From Chrysaora quinquecirrha (Eukaryota; Cnidaria; Scyphozoa; Semaeostomeae; Pelagiidae): 64,000 bases of DNA. The position numbers were made by a program, and so were the translations under genes. Of the stretch, positions 34,201 through 48,500 are shown piece after piece (position 1 is the first letter of the stretch; every line of letters starts with the position of its first letter). The notes below the pieces were generated by a model. That model was not told the DNA's origin. It was given only the letters and a program-made list of their open reading frames with translations, and made no database searches. Location: NCBI GenBank assembly GCA_014526335.1, contig JACTAT010000027.1, positions 182,960 to 246,959 of the forward strand. Reading direction: 5' to 3'.

Positions 34201-37200
34201 CTGTAGGTACATCATATGATCTGACACAGTCGATTGGATTTAACAAAGTGAGAATCTTGCTAAGAACCATGGCTATCGTCACAGACGATTTGACATTTTC
34301 GACTTCCACAAAGAAGACTAATTACGGTGCTGGGCGAATCTGTGGAGTCATTGATAATACCACGTGCATCGGAGCAGATGCTAGCATTGATCTCCGTGGG
34401 ACTCCCTTCAGAATCAAGGTAATCATCTTTGCATATCTTTATGTTAAGAGGCTTAAACATATCACGGATTTGTATCGTAATTAGGCCACAAAACCAAGCA
34501 TTGTCTGGTTTGAAACTGATTCTTCTTCTAAGTCCGTTTCCTGATTTATGAGATTTCTACAAAAGATATTGATTTGGGGGCCAATTATAGGTTTGCGGCT
34601 TCACAGCTTCAACTTCTATTTTGTGTATTGCTCGTGGATCTGGCAATCCTTTTTTACGGTTTCAGCTTCAAAATAAGTTGCGTCTTGCATGGTTTTGTGT
34701 ATATTGACATCGGTTTACGACATATGCATGCGGCTGGGCCTTTTAACCAAGATAGGCCTGCAGCTGGATTGTCAATGTCATATGGAATGCGACTGGATAA
34801 ATGTCGATTGACAAGCTATTGTTAATTACACTTTTTTTTAATAAGCAACCACTCAATAAGCAACTAGGGCTGAACTGACCTTAAAATTAAGCAACTTGAG
34901 GGCTCAATTGAATTACTGTTAGCAACTAAGAAGTCAAACAACCAAGCTTATTTTCTTTCTTGTGTTTGGAAATTGTTCTTCGTTCTTATGTTTTGCATGT
35001 TGAAGCTCGTTAGCTAACGTTTTTCCACTTACTGTCTCCCAAAAGTCATGTTGTAGGCCTAACAGATGACGATTTTGACCCGTGAAGTCAGGGGTGGTTA
35101 GTAGGTACAAAAAATGTTAAGCAACGTTTAAGCAACTTTGAGTGCTGAAATGTCTAAAATTTTAAGCAACTTTGAGGGCTGGACGAAAGTCAAGTTGCTT
35201 ATTAAAAAAAAGTGTATTACGAAACAACAGTAGAATGAAAAACTAAAAAATGATTGTAAAAGTGAGCAATAAAAAGCAGTGCCATTAGTACCTATTCGCA
35301 TCAAGAGTAATGTTTTTCGGTCGTGGCTTATTCTCCTAGTTAACAGTCTTTGTAAAAAACTAGTGCAGACGCCCTTATGTCTATCAATTTTTTGTACCTA
35401 TGAACGAGGACTAAGGCTGTTTGAAAATCTTGGTGAAAGGCTTTATTAAATTCTCTTAGCTCTTTATGGACAGTGCACATCTCAGCTGTTTCCCTGCCTT
35501 CTTCTTAAACCATCGCAGCTTATTTCCTTCATCAGTTAACTTATGCAATAATCTAATTCCTTGTTCTCGTCAAAAACATGTTTTCAGCCATATCACTCAA
35601 CTAAGCGATTAATCCATCTCTCTATTGGTCAACCGAAAGAAGCTGATATACACTGTAATCTTATTTTCCTCTAACTACGATGTAAAAATCAGGTCACATT
35701 CATTAAAAATCCCTCTTTTATTTCTTCAGTGTTGTTTATTCATAATCCTATTTTATATTTTCTTTAATTCTCTGGTTTCTTGATGTCACTATTCATCATT
35801 TTCGCTACTGTTTTTGTGTAGCTCAGTTTTTTGTAGACTTCGCCTATTCACTATTTTCTTTATCCAGGATTTCAAGGGCTTAAAATTCCGAATTTCTATG
35901 TATCGTGTAAATCATCGCACTTTTCATCGTCAAGAGCAGCACTGATTCTGAAGGTCTTAAAATTTTTTTTTCGCACCCTAATCTTCTGTTTTAGCACGGG
36001 GGTAATCTAGTGTGCTACTTGCTTGGTTAGACTTATTACCTGACTCGCAGTTATCACTATTGCATTGAATTGCTTGATGCTCAAACTAACGTTGTGCGCC
36101 GATTGCCATTTTCAACATTTATTGAATTCAATGCGAGTGAAAGTTATGGATTTGAGAATCAAGTCTAATAAACGTCTAGATAAACGGGGGTCGTTATAAA
36201 CGAGGGTGAGAGTTTCAGAAAATGAAATACGCGTTTTTTATAAGGAACCTTAACTCTGAGTTGAGGCTGAAGTTCCTTAATTTTTCAACAAAATAAGGCT
36301 GAAGTTTCTTATGCTGTTCCTTTTCGTGAGATATGTTTGAATACTAATTTTTACAGCAAATTCATGTAAACTTGCTTCATTTTCTAACTTTAAATATAAA
36401 TGGAGTCTTTTTTGGAAGAACGATGGGAAATACATTGTTATTCTGCTATTTTTTTGCACAAATCGTCTTTTTCTTGAAAAAATTATTTATTAGTTTTTCA
36501 TCCGAGCCTCGGCAATTCCTTAAAGTTCCTTATTTTTTTGGGAATTTTCAGCCTCCAGTTCCTTATAAATGTGTTCCTTATAAAAAAACGTGTACACGGT
36601 GGCTGGGAATTTCTGTTATCCTATGCAGGGGCATCATACCAAACGGGTCGTGTCCTTTCCACGATCGCTCCTCGCTCTGTCCTGTCTGGATACTTGCCGA
36701 CATCAATGTTGGACGAAATGTTTCTGGCGTTCGGCCACATTGTTCGATGAAGTTTGATCAGGGTCAAAAATTGCAATTAACAGCTATTTGTCGCTGAGCA
36801 TACGCTATTAGTGGTTGGGCGACAGCTCCAAGTTCGACGGTACAGAGCATATCCGGTACATGATAGCTACGACAGGCTAAAAACCAACAGTACAAACACA
36901 ATCTGGTACAAGCTACACTTGAAAAATCGAAACCATAATCTGCGCGTACAGTACGTGAAAACTAGAACATTGTCACGAATACTGACCAGTACGCTTGAAA
37001 ACAAGCCGATACAACGGTACATTGATGATAGCTGCGACACCCCCCACGCTTGTGTATGAGGGAAAGCGCTCCCTTTTAGCGTGGAAAAACGAAGCAAAAC
37101 AAAATTCTCATTCTTGAAGAAGCAAGCTACTGAACAGCTTTTAACTTTTTGGCATGGGAAATGAATGAAACAAACCCAAGTGAGAAATTCCCGGCAGGTG

Positions 37201-40200
37201 TCCTAGGTTCTTCAATCAAATCCACTTTTTTGGTAGGAATGTTGGCGGAAATGTAGTTGGCTACGTTGTTGTTGTTGTTGTTACTTTATTTTGAGTAGGC
37301 TGTATTTTCTAGCTTTTTCATCTAATTTAGGCCTACTATGCATGCCGCATCCAGGCATGGGACCCCTAGTGTAACGTCCCTTCCGAAGGACGGCAGAGTG
37401 AGCTGTTTAGTCATCCATCTGGAAAGTCACCCATCCAGATGCTGACCTCACACGACCAAGCTTAACTTCAGCTGTCTAACGAAAACCGACTGAGAAGCTT
37501 GGCCACTCATTCCACCCCTGCCCGAACAGTAGCCAACATGCAAAAATACGTAAGGCGAAATTTTGGGTATGATGTTGGCAGCATTTGATCAAGGCTTAAC
37601 AAATGTGCTGATGAAAGCGCTAGGTCGGACTGTTTAATTTCTGTCCATATCGAACCCTGAAAATTTCCTCTGATTCTTACTCCACGATTTTTACTCTCTC
37701 CCTTAGAATAACGTGAAATGGAAAGCAATGCAAGGCTATGAAGACATTGATGTCGTGAGAAAATCCGGAGGCGCCGTTGTGGAGATAAAATGCAGCAAAA
37801 TATGTGGTGGTTGCTCGTCGACTGGTCCATTATCGCTTGAACTAATGAATGCGAAACTTGTACCTTTTGAAGGTAGCTATGTATAAATTTAATCTTACAT
37901 GATCTAACATGGGTGACTTTTGTTAAATTAGAATCCGTTTGCTGGAATGCTTTGCCAATGCTTCTAGCACTTGATATCATTTTTCACTCGACGCATTATT
38001 TCCCCTCCCCATTTGGAAACAATTTTGGCTTGCTGAATGACTTTAACTGTTTGAAGCTAAAACTCTTGTGTTTTGCTTCCACGATTTCATATACAATTGT
38101 TATAGTGATGCTGTAAGAGATTTTAATGGCCTAAATCTACCTACAGATCTAAAACACGGTTATTTTTATTGCCACCTGATAGGTTTTGGAACTAAAATTT
38201 GCCTGCTGGGTGCTAGAGTTAAGGACGCCTGTTCAAAAGTCAATGTCTAACTGGAGGCTTTAGATACACAGAATACTTTTTTGTTGAAATAATAATAAAA
38301 TGCATAGTCAAATGCTTGTTAAAAGAAAAACATGCCTCCAGTACGTCAAAGGTAGGACTAGATATGTGACAGAATATCAAGTTACAGAAAGATATATATA
38401 CAGGGTGGCCCAAAAAAAAGGGACCCCCTTTGGTAAATAACTTCTGTATAAATTTTCTCAAGGAGGAATTTTATCAAATTCATACCAGGTAATATTCAAG
38501 TCAAGTGCTCTATCGTGTAGAAATATGTTGGTGATAAGAGCTTCCATCTCGGCGCAATGGGACATTATATTCATGATGTCCAAAAACCAGCTGTTTATAT
38601 TCCATCATTGCGTACTGCACTGCAATCGTGCGTGAAGGAGAATCATTATCCCAGAGTAAAATTGTCACTACCATTAATGCATGGTCAGTCATATTAGTGA
38701 AGTGTTTTGAGCAGGATTGAGGACATTTTGAATATCATTTGACTGAAAGAATGAGTTATTGATTTTTCTGTTTTGTTGCGTAAGGATTACGTAAGGGTAT
38801 AAAGTTGAATATTTTGTTACAGTACGTTTTTGGATTGTAAAGTTTTAAAGTCAACTTATTCAGAGATACTAACCCATATCATCATGATATTTACACGATG
38901 TATCTCACTTGAGTTGAATATCATGTAGTATTAATTTCATGAAATTCCAACTTAAGAATATATTATTAATAAATAATTTAGTTAGGGGGTCCCTTTTTTT
39001 TGGGCCACCCTGTATATGTGGGCTGTCTTTTTTACTGAATATGGCAAGATTTCGGAGGGGACTTATTCGAGAGAGTGGAATGCATTCAAAACTCCAGCCT
39101 TTTACGACGGGGCTTATTTGAGAGGGGGGATTGTTGATTTATTATGGCACTTTTATTAAATAGCACTGGCAGATGGTCGTTGAGAGATGGACCGGACTCT
39201 TGAGCTATGCTTCCAAGGCTCCCCTGAAAGTTTTTTTGCCCCAAAAATGGTATGATGATGTACTGTTTAATGTAACGCTAAGGTGGATAAGCTTCCGAAG
39301 TTTCATCGATTCAACAGACGACGGTCATATTCTATGCGATTTTAATAGTCAGGGCAAAGTTCGAATTCGAAGCCATGCTTTTCGCTAATTTTCAAATTAA
39401 AATCATTTCGGAAACTTTTAATTCTGTTTCATCCGCACAGTAAAGATACCTGTCTCATTTTTTTGAGCACTCGTGAAGACCCCGACCCCCGTCTGAAAGG
39501 TCCTAACTACCCTGGCTACCCCTGTCTGAAAGGTCCTTGCCAAACCTTTGCCAAGCATGGTTGTTAAGAAGGACTTCGAAGTGCTTGCTCTCTGCATTTG
39601 AGATACGAATAAATGGATACTAGAGACTTTTCACCTAGACCATAAGCGTGAAGTTTTGCAATCAGTACATCGTGTGGAATACGTACAGTAAAATGCTTTT
39701 GATAGGTCCATAAGGACAGCATCCACAATATGATCTTAACCAAACTCTTGACAGATATTGTAATTTGTTTCTTTTGCAGCTTGTACCAGACCCCTTGGTA
39801 TGCAAGATGGCAGCATCCTATCAACCAACATAACTGCATCGTCCTTCTTGGACAGGAATTTCTTGCCCAGCTATGCCAGGCTGCATGGTAATGGTCACGG
39901 AGGTTGGTGTGCAGCTAAGCAGGAGTTTTAGTACTAAATCACGCAAAAATTTCTGAACGAATATCGAAAAAGCTGGGTTGGTAAGAGCTATCTGCAAATC
40001 AAATAGTAAGTTTTGTTTTAAGATATAGAAACACAGTTTTTCCAGGCGTTTTAGACCCGGTAGATTTAGGCAATTACAACCACTTACCGTTGATATCACT
40101 GTAACCATGGTAGTATGAGAACGAGGCAGAAAACGTAAGTCCAGAAAGATAACTGTGCGATTATGAGTCGCAGTTTGAGCTTCCTAGCATTTATTTTAAT

Positions 40201-43200
40201 AGTGATAACTGCGACTCAGGTAATCAGTCTAGATAATGTAGATACATGCTCAAAGCTCAGCTATACCCTTGGCTGGACCAATTTCTTCAAAAATGATATC
40301 CTTGGCTGTATTAAAAAATTGTACCCTTGGTTAGATTCATTTGCATGCCCTTCAAGTCAGCATGTATCTCAAATTGTTAGCTTGAAGTCGGAAGTTGCAT
40401 AGGTCGATTTCTTTTTTTACTGATTGATACTAGAAATCAACAAAAATGGCAGTAGGAAAATCGTACTTTCAAAGGTTAGGTCCAAGCATGTCAATTTTTT
40501 GTCAAAATTGTCAAGTATAATACCCCTGGCTAGACCGTAGCTTTACCAAAGCTGCAAAAAGTATACCCTTGGCTAGGCCAGAAGTCCGAAGAAGTATACC
40601 AGGTACCTTTACTATAGAAGAACCCCCTGTGCACCATGCATATGGATCATGAAAGAAAGCAATCAGGGGGCCGTTTGAGGCACTTAAGTGAATAGAAATA
40701 CTGGGTAAAAGAGATAGTTGGAAGAGCAAGAGGGTACTTATTAATGTTATTAACAACTGTAGAGGCACATTCAAATGGCTCTGGAAGCAATAGTATCCAA
40801 GACACAGACAGGCACAACCTTGCAACGTGAATTTTTGCGATGAAACTTTTGAATACCAGGAACAGGTTTCGCAAAACTCTGTAACAGCTGGTTACATAAA
40901 AACATTTAGAAGTTTTTAAAATGATAAAATTCCAAAAACCTCTGTGACTGTGGCAGCCAGGAACCTTAAAGGAAATGAAGCTTTTAGAATGTCATCGAGG
41001 CCCAATTTTTGGCAATGAGATGCGGGGAATTGCCACTTCAAGGTGCTGTGTTGTCATGGTCTAATCGAGGTTGCTCGCGGAGTCAAGATCTTAGCGAGGC
41101 CGAGGTTCGAACCGGAGCCAACGGGGTCAAGGACTCGTTAGTACATCTAATTCTGATGTCCTAGCAACTGGCGCTTAACAAACCATTTTACTTTTACCTT
41201 CATCTTCACTTAGCCCTTGCTGACTCCGGCTCGAAAAGTTTTAGATAACTTAAGCATTCTTGTGTCTCGTAATTGCGTTGTTTCTAGCAGCTTCATTGCT
41301 GACGTGATTTTACGGATTTAGCGCGAAAGAAATACCATTGCCTGTTTTCGCGTTTGAAAAATTATATGATGGTTTGAACAAGGACACGCAGTATGTGTTT
41401 GAACTGTAAATCTGTTACGCAGGGTATTATAGGCTTCTGCTCTCCAGCCCCTTTTTCACTTTCTATTATATTATATATTATTATATATTATTACTATTGA
41501 GCTTTTTTTATTTCTCTAGATGTTGCCTCATATGTGGTAAAACTGGGAGGTACGAAGCCTTGTCTGGTGCCGCTAAAAAGTGGAAGAAACATAACAGATG
41601 GCGAAGCTATAACATATGATGCGAAATGCTCTGGCAAGAACTTCATGTTTCAGCTCAAAAACAACATGGCTTTGGTGCATACTTTATCAGGGTACTGCTT
41701 AGACATGAGCAGCAATTCCACGGCAATACTAACAAGTAGCTGTCAAAGAAGTAGATTTGTTTATCAGAGAATAGACCGTGGTGGATCACAGAGAAGCAGT
41801 TTTATTATCAAAGATAAGATAACCAAGAAATGTATTCGACTTAAAAGAGCGAAGAATAAACGAGACATTAGTGTGGTTCTGAAAAGATGCAGTGATCTTT
41901 CCCAGATACTACTCATTCTCTCCAAAGAAGGTAAGTACCATAAATCCTCGAATATGCCCCAACCTCCGAATAAGTCCCTATGGGGAAACCTTATGCCTTA
42001 TGATTTTGTGTTTGCCTATAATGCATCTTTTAACTAATGAAAACACAACAAAAGCTATTGCTGATATGTTTTACTATCAATTCAACCAATATTCAGCCAT
42101 TGGCTGTTGGCAAGCAGCCCATTAAACATGACCATTTATTCGTGCCAGGCCAATTGTTTAGTTATTGTTTAAAATTTTGGCAATTTTTGGGCGATTGTTT
42201 AAGTTTTGCATTCTTTTTTCAAATCTTTTTTCATGAAATTTCTTATTTTTTGTATTTTTTTAGGCGTTGTACCCCTGAAACCCTATTTCAAAGAACCAAG
42301 GGAAGCCAGGAGAGTTGATATGTGGAGCAGTCAGAGATTCAGTTGTGAATTTGTCAGCGATCCCCCGTCTTTGTTTGCTTGGAGTGTAGAAGCTCCACTG
42401 ACGCACGGGGGAAGAATACTTCATGGAGATAATTTCATTGTGTTGAGTAATGGATCCCTGCAGATTAGAAATGTTACTTGGGACGACAGAGGAAATTATT
42501 TTTGTAATGTACTAAATTCAGAGGGCTCAGAAACGAAACTGGTTGAGCTTGATGTTCATGGTATGCAAATGGCTTTACCTAGTTTTGCTTGATTTAACTT
42601 TAATTTACTTGACTTGATTTGACTTAACTTTCCTTGACTTGACTTGACTTGACTTGACTTGACTTGACTTGACTTGACATGACTTGACTTGACTTGACTT
42701 GACTTGACTTGACTAAACTGGACTTGACTGGACTTGACATGATTTGACTTGACTTGACTTGACTTGACTTGACTTGACTTGACTTGACTTGACTTGACTT
42801 GACTTGACTTGACTTGACTTGACTTGACTTGACTTGACTTAGCTGGACTGGACTGGACTGGACTGAACTTGACTTGACTTGACTTGACTTGACTTGACTT
42901 GACTTGACTTGACTTGACTTGACTTGACTTGACTTGACTTGACTTGACTTGACATGACTTGACTTGACTTGATCTGACCTGATCTGACCTGACCTGACCT
43001 GACCTGACCTGATCTAATCTGACCCAATCTGACCTGATCTGACCTGACCTGGTCTGATCTGACCTGACTTCACTTTACTTTATTTAACTTTTTTCCTTTA
43101 CTTTTACTTTGCTTCACTTCACTTTAATTTACTTATACTTATACTTGTATTTGTACTTGCACTTGTACTTGTACTTTACTTTACTATTCATTACTTTGCT

Positions 43201-45504
43201 TTACTTTACTTTAATTTACTTCACATGTCTTCAATTAACTTGTCTCGACTTGACACGACTTACTTAATTTAATTTAATTTGACTGGACTTGACTTCACTT
43301 GACTTAACTTTACTTGATATACACGATTCATCCACAAGTTATCTAACTTTTGCTAATTTTTTCTCCTAGCTGTCCAAAATTTCATCAAAATCCCAAAGAG
43401 CCAAGTAACCATCGTCGGTAAAACTGTCAAATTTTACTGCATAGTTGAAGGTATCCCAACACCTCGAATTCTCTGGAAATTCATGCCGCTAAATTCGAAG
43501 AATTATATGAGAATTGACAGTCTTGATCAACGCAGATTCAAGTTGTCACCTGACGGAAGTCTATCTATCAAGAATGTGCATCTCGGTGATAGAGGAGTGT
43601 ATGTCTGCATTGCAAAGAGCCCAGGGAAGAAGAATAATGTCACTGCTGATTTGGTTGTGTATGGTAAGTAAATACATTAAAAACTATCAAGGAATCATGA
43701 GGAAACTGGCCTATACGAAACTATAGCCTAAGGCAGCCTAAGGCACGAATTAGTCAGCCTCAAATTCTTTTGTTCAGTTTCTTACAAGACTGCAGTCTTC
43801 AGAGTTTGACTCGGGTGCTTTCGAGGTGCACTTGGGTGTCAAGTGCTCCCAAAAAACGTCTTCTTTTATGCTTTTAAATGCAAAAATTTCTACTCAGAGT
43901 CAAGAAAAGTGCTCAACCTTCCTCCAGACAAAAATACCCCTAGCTGAAAACCTTCCTCATTTAACAATGAAAAATAGGCGTGTTTCGGGTGTGGCAAAAG
44001 GTTTTCCTTTGTTCTAACTGGCCTTCCTCGGGTCAGTGACCGTGTGACCGTAACGTTTTCCTGACTTTGTTTCTACTGAGAAGGTGTACCAGGAAGAAGA
44101 AAAACTATAATGTTAAACCATGAAAGCCTAAATTTTTACTCCTTGTTACTCAATAAACGAGGAGTTCCAGTGAGAATGCTGGAATTATAAAGGTGCTTGA
44201 ATTATAACGGTCGGAATAATTAAGCCAGGTGTGCTGAGCCTCTTTACATCTGAAGAAAATATAACCTTGGTTTCCATCAGAGTACAATTGTCGCAGCATA
44301 GTGTCGCGATCATGAGATTTCGAAAGATCATCGAAAGATCACGAATAAATGCTGTTTGTTCTTAACCAATCTAAACCGTTTGTTCATAACCATAGCTGCA
44401 ATAGTTACATCATTTTTCAACGATAATCTACCGATTGTCTACGATCTTTCAGAAATCAGGCTTATGTTAGACATATTATCTGGATCCCAGCTATCGCTTT
44501 TAAATATAGAAGCGTGTCTCTTTAGACCGACGCCAACTTAAAAATAACATCGCCCAAATTAAAGTTGAAGTGGGGTAGTGTCGGGGTAGTGGAACAGCGG
44601 ATACTAGCGGCTTAGGTAACAAATTTAGGCTTATGTTATCATAGTCAATAGAAAAAACTCATGTTTTTTTCTATTAACTTAATGTTATGTAGCTCTACAT
44701 TGCCATGTGATTTATTTCGAAAGTCAGTAGATTTATGTTCGTTTTTTGGTCCAGGAGACACGCTTCTATATTTGGTAAACTAGGGGCACTTTTGTTTCGT
44801 ACTGGGTGTCATTATCTCAGTATTTGAAGTTAAGTGAGCCAGGCATCTCGTAAAAAGGCGTTGATCCCCTCTTGTTTAATGTAACGAATTCAGCTATCGT
44901 GTTTTAGTGTAAAAAATAAGCTTTCTTTTTTTACAGTCCCACCAAGAATAACATTGTCTGCGACTAAGAAAAGCGTATTCATTGGTGAAACAGTCCGTGT
45001 CAATTGCATGGCGACAGGTGTGCCATATCCGAAAATTTCATGGTATAATCTACTTGATGTAAACAGCACGAATCCAAAGCAGCGTGGCCTAGCAGATGGA
45101 AATATCAGCCTCGAGCGAGTAGCAAAGAAGGATCAAGGGATCTATGTCTGCGAGGCTACAAATGTAGTTGGGAAAGCTACTGCAAGTTTTCAGATTATAG
45201 TTACAGGTATGAAGCTGCTTGTATGGTGATATAATATTTTCTAGTATGGTTACCTCTTCTATTTTGTTTATTATTAGTGTTTTTGCTGTTGTTATTGTTG
45301 GTATTGTTATTGCTGTTTGTTTTTGTTGTTTTTGTTAATACTGTAATGCTGAAAACGAGCAGCACAAACAGACAGAAACTGAAAAGTTTCTGTGGAGACG
45401 CAAAATTCCAATTTGATACACACGCTGATTATTTTGGCGATAATGACGATGATGATGATGATGATGATGATGATGTTGATAATGATCACGACGACGACGA
45501 CGAC

Positions 45505-45546
<42 letters not shown>

Positions 45547-48500
45547 CATGATGATGATGATGATGACGATGACGATGACGATAATGATGACGATGATGAT
45601 GACGATGATGATGACGATAATGATGATGACGATGATGATGATGGCAATGATGTTGATAATGATGATAATGATAATGATGATGATGTTGATAATGATGACG
45701 ACGACAACGACGACGATGATGATGATGATGATGATGTTGATGACGATGATGATGACGATGATGATGATGACAATGATGTTGATGATGATGATAATGATGA
45801 TGACGATGATGATGATGTTGATGATAATGATGATGACAATGATTATGATGATGATGATGATGATGTGTTTTGACTTTGACTTTTCTCTTTTTTGTAGCTA
45901 CTTGCAGACTGACGTACGTACGCTATGCAAATGTTTATCCAAAAAAGTCATTTCATATAGAGAACCAGCAAGTCAGGTTTTCTTGTCAAAAGGGATTCCG
46001 TCTCGTCGGTGCATCTGTTTTAGAATGTACACAGTATGGCAATTGGAGTGAACCCTTTCCACGATGCGTGGGTGAGTAAAGATTTCACAACATTTTCTCA
46101 TGGATTCTTAGTGGGAGAGATTTACTGTATCTCAGACAAATACTTGATAATCCAAAGTACCTTGAGAGGAAGAGCTGATGCGAAATAAGTGCTTAGCTAC
46201 TTTCTTTGTATTTCTCAGATATTGATGAATGCAGTAGTCCAACTGAATTATCAGAAAGCAGTGGATACATGTTGAACCAAGATACAGAGCCTGATGTTTG
46301 TCACGTGAACGCAGTTTGCACGAATACGATTGGTTCATTTAAATGCACGTGTGAAGAAGGCTTTGTTGGCAATGGATTCACGTGCAACTGGAGATCAACG
46401 ACGACTAAATCTCCGACCACAGTCACCACCAAGCCTACAACAACAGTTCTTCTACAGACCGAAACCAAGTCAATTGAAAGTAAGCTGACTACTTTATCAC
46501 AAGTTTTTTTTTTTTTATAAAAAAAGCCTTTTTTGGGCCAGCATTGAAGCTTTCTTAGGCCCTGGCCAAACGATCAAACATTGTTGATCCAACACTTGAA
46601 ATTTGCTTGCCAAGCAAAATGTTTGACCGTTTGGTCACGTCCAAAGGCATTGCTCGTTCAACATTTTTTGCGTGCGTCAAGCAAAAAATGTTTTGAACTT
46701 TTTTCAAAAACATCACGCCACAACTTTTAATTGTTTTGCTTGCCAAGCAATGTTTGATCGTTTGGCCACCTTTCTAACATTGCTTGTCAAATATTTCTTT
46801 TTCTTTTGAAAAATTGCAACAACTTGCAACATTTCACTACCTAGAAAAAATTTCTTAGCAACAAGGCGTCCGTGCTTTTGCATTAGCGATTACATCGTTG
46901 TTGAGCAGCAATGTTTTTGGACGTGGCCAAACGGTCAAACAGTTGTTGTAAAGCAAATTTGAATTGTTGGACCAATAATGTTCGATCGTTTGGCCAGGGC
47001 CTTAGATATTTTTATGTTTTCAGTACTCAAGCGTTCACACAACTTTCTCGGGAAACATTTTGGAATGCAGTATTTCTGCGCATGCACTGCTATAATAACT
47101 GCAAATACCACGTTTTCCATAAAAAGCAGTCATCAGTCTCAAGATGAACAACTGAAGGAAAGCGAAAATAGCATACGAAACACTACTAGTGAAAATACGA
47201 AACAGAACTTTCTCAAGTGCCAAAAATCATTTTGATCGTTCTTAAATTTCTAAGAAGTTGGGCACTATTTTTTATTAAACCACTTGTTGTTAGAAAAACC
47301 TGGTTTTGGATTTCTGAAGGTATTTTGTTCCGCTGTCAAAATCATAAATAATTTCTGAGTTGCACAAAACGTCAAAGTTTCAGTGAAAAGGGGAAGCACA
47401 TAGGGCAGACAAACGTAGCATGAAAAGTTTTTTAGCAGCTTGCTTCTTTTTAAGAATGACAATGCTGCTATGCTTCGTTTTTTTCGTGCTAAAGGCCTTA
47501 TCTTATACATATGCGTGTAACCAATAATTGTTGGCACGAGTGGTAAGCGAAGCCAACATTCTGAAACGTTGGGTGATTTTTTTCCCTGATTAAACTTCAG
47601 CCAACAGCACCCAACATGATATTGGATCACTCAAGAAAGTGGCCAAACGGTGCCAGTATTTCGCCCAACATGACTGTCGGCCAATGTTGGGTGAAATATT
47701 GGTGACGTTTCGCCAAGGCTTACGTTATTTTATGCATGCAACGCGGCGAACGATTGTTTTATAAATTCATTTTCAGCCTTTTTCAACGGCCTAATACTAC
47801 CAAGCTCTTGTAATCTGTCATTAATCTGTCTTTATCTTTTTCCAGCTAATTTCGCCCCCAAAACTGGAACGAAATCCGTCTTGCTCACTACTGCTCCAGT
47901 GACTGCCAGTTTTCCTACATTAACAATTGTGGTAAGATGCTTTTGATCCAATTTGAAAGTTACATTAACTGTTAATGCTGTAACTAGGGCCCCGTTAGTG
48001 TTTTTGTGCATGGAAATGAAATTTTAGACCCCATTTACAGGAGAGCGGTCCCCGAATAGGTCTTGATAGGTTTTCCTTTTACACGAACACGCATGGATCG
48101 GTTTACTATCTCTTTATACGACAAGGACTAAGGATTTCCACGAAAAGCGATAAGGTTGAAACTGTTTCCTTCCCATTGTCAGGGTACACGCTTATTATTT
48201 TATAAATTAAGAGCCTAGCTCAAGTCCTAGGTCCTAAAGGTCCTTATTTTTGGACATCTTTTGATCAAATTGTACTACTAAAGTTCCTTCATGGTTCAAT
48301 TCAATTCAATTCAATTCAATTCAATTCAATTCAATTTCATTTTTAAAACACACAATTAATGTATAAGATACAAATTAAGGCAAAATAGTGTGTTTTACGC
48401 GACCCAAGAAAAGCAGGGCTTATCAGGCTTGGGCCGCTAAATTAAAGTTATAATAAAGTTTCAAAACAAATCTAAGTTTATGTAAAAAATACAAGAGAAT

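Noticed and set aside
36372..36797. 141-residue plus-strand open frame
   Set aside because: Half of it lies in a GGAAC-word MITE and the rest shows no domain.
37507..37980. 157-residue minus-strand open frame
   Set aside because: It is the antisense shadow of the third GON exon, whose plus-strand motifs and phases are convincing.
41055..41115. GAGGTTCGAACCGG, resembling a tRNA B box
   Set aside because: No matching A box or cloverleaf upstream. The word is a short palindrome.
45277..46051. Long poly-Asp and poly-Met/Thr open frames
   Set aside because: They are translations of the (GAT)n intronic microsatellite. The aGPCR splices from 45206 to 45898 across it.
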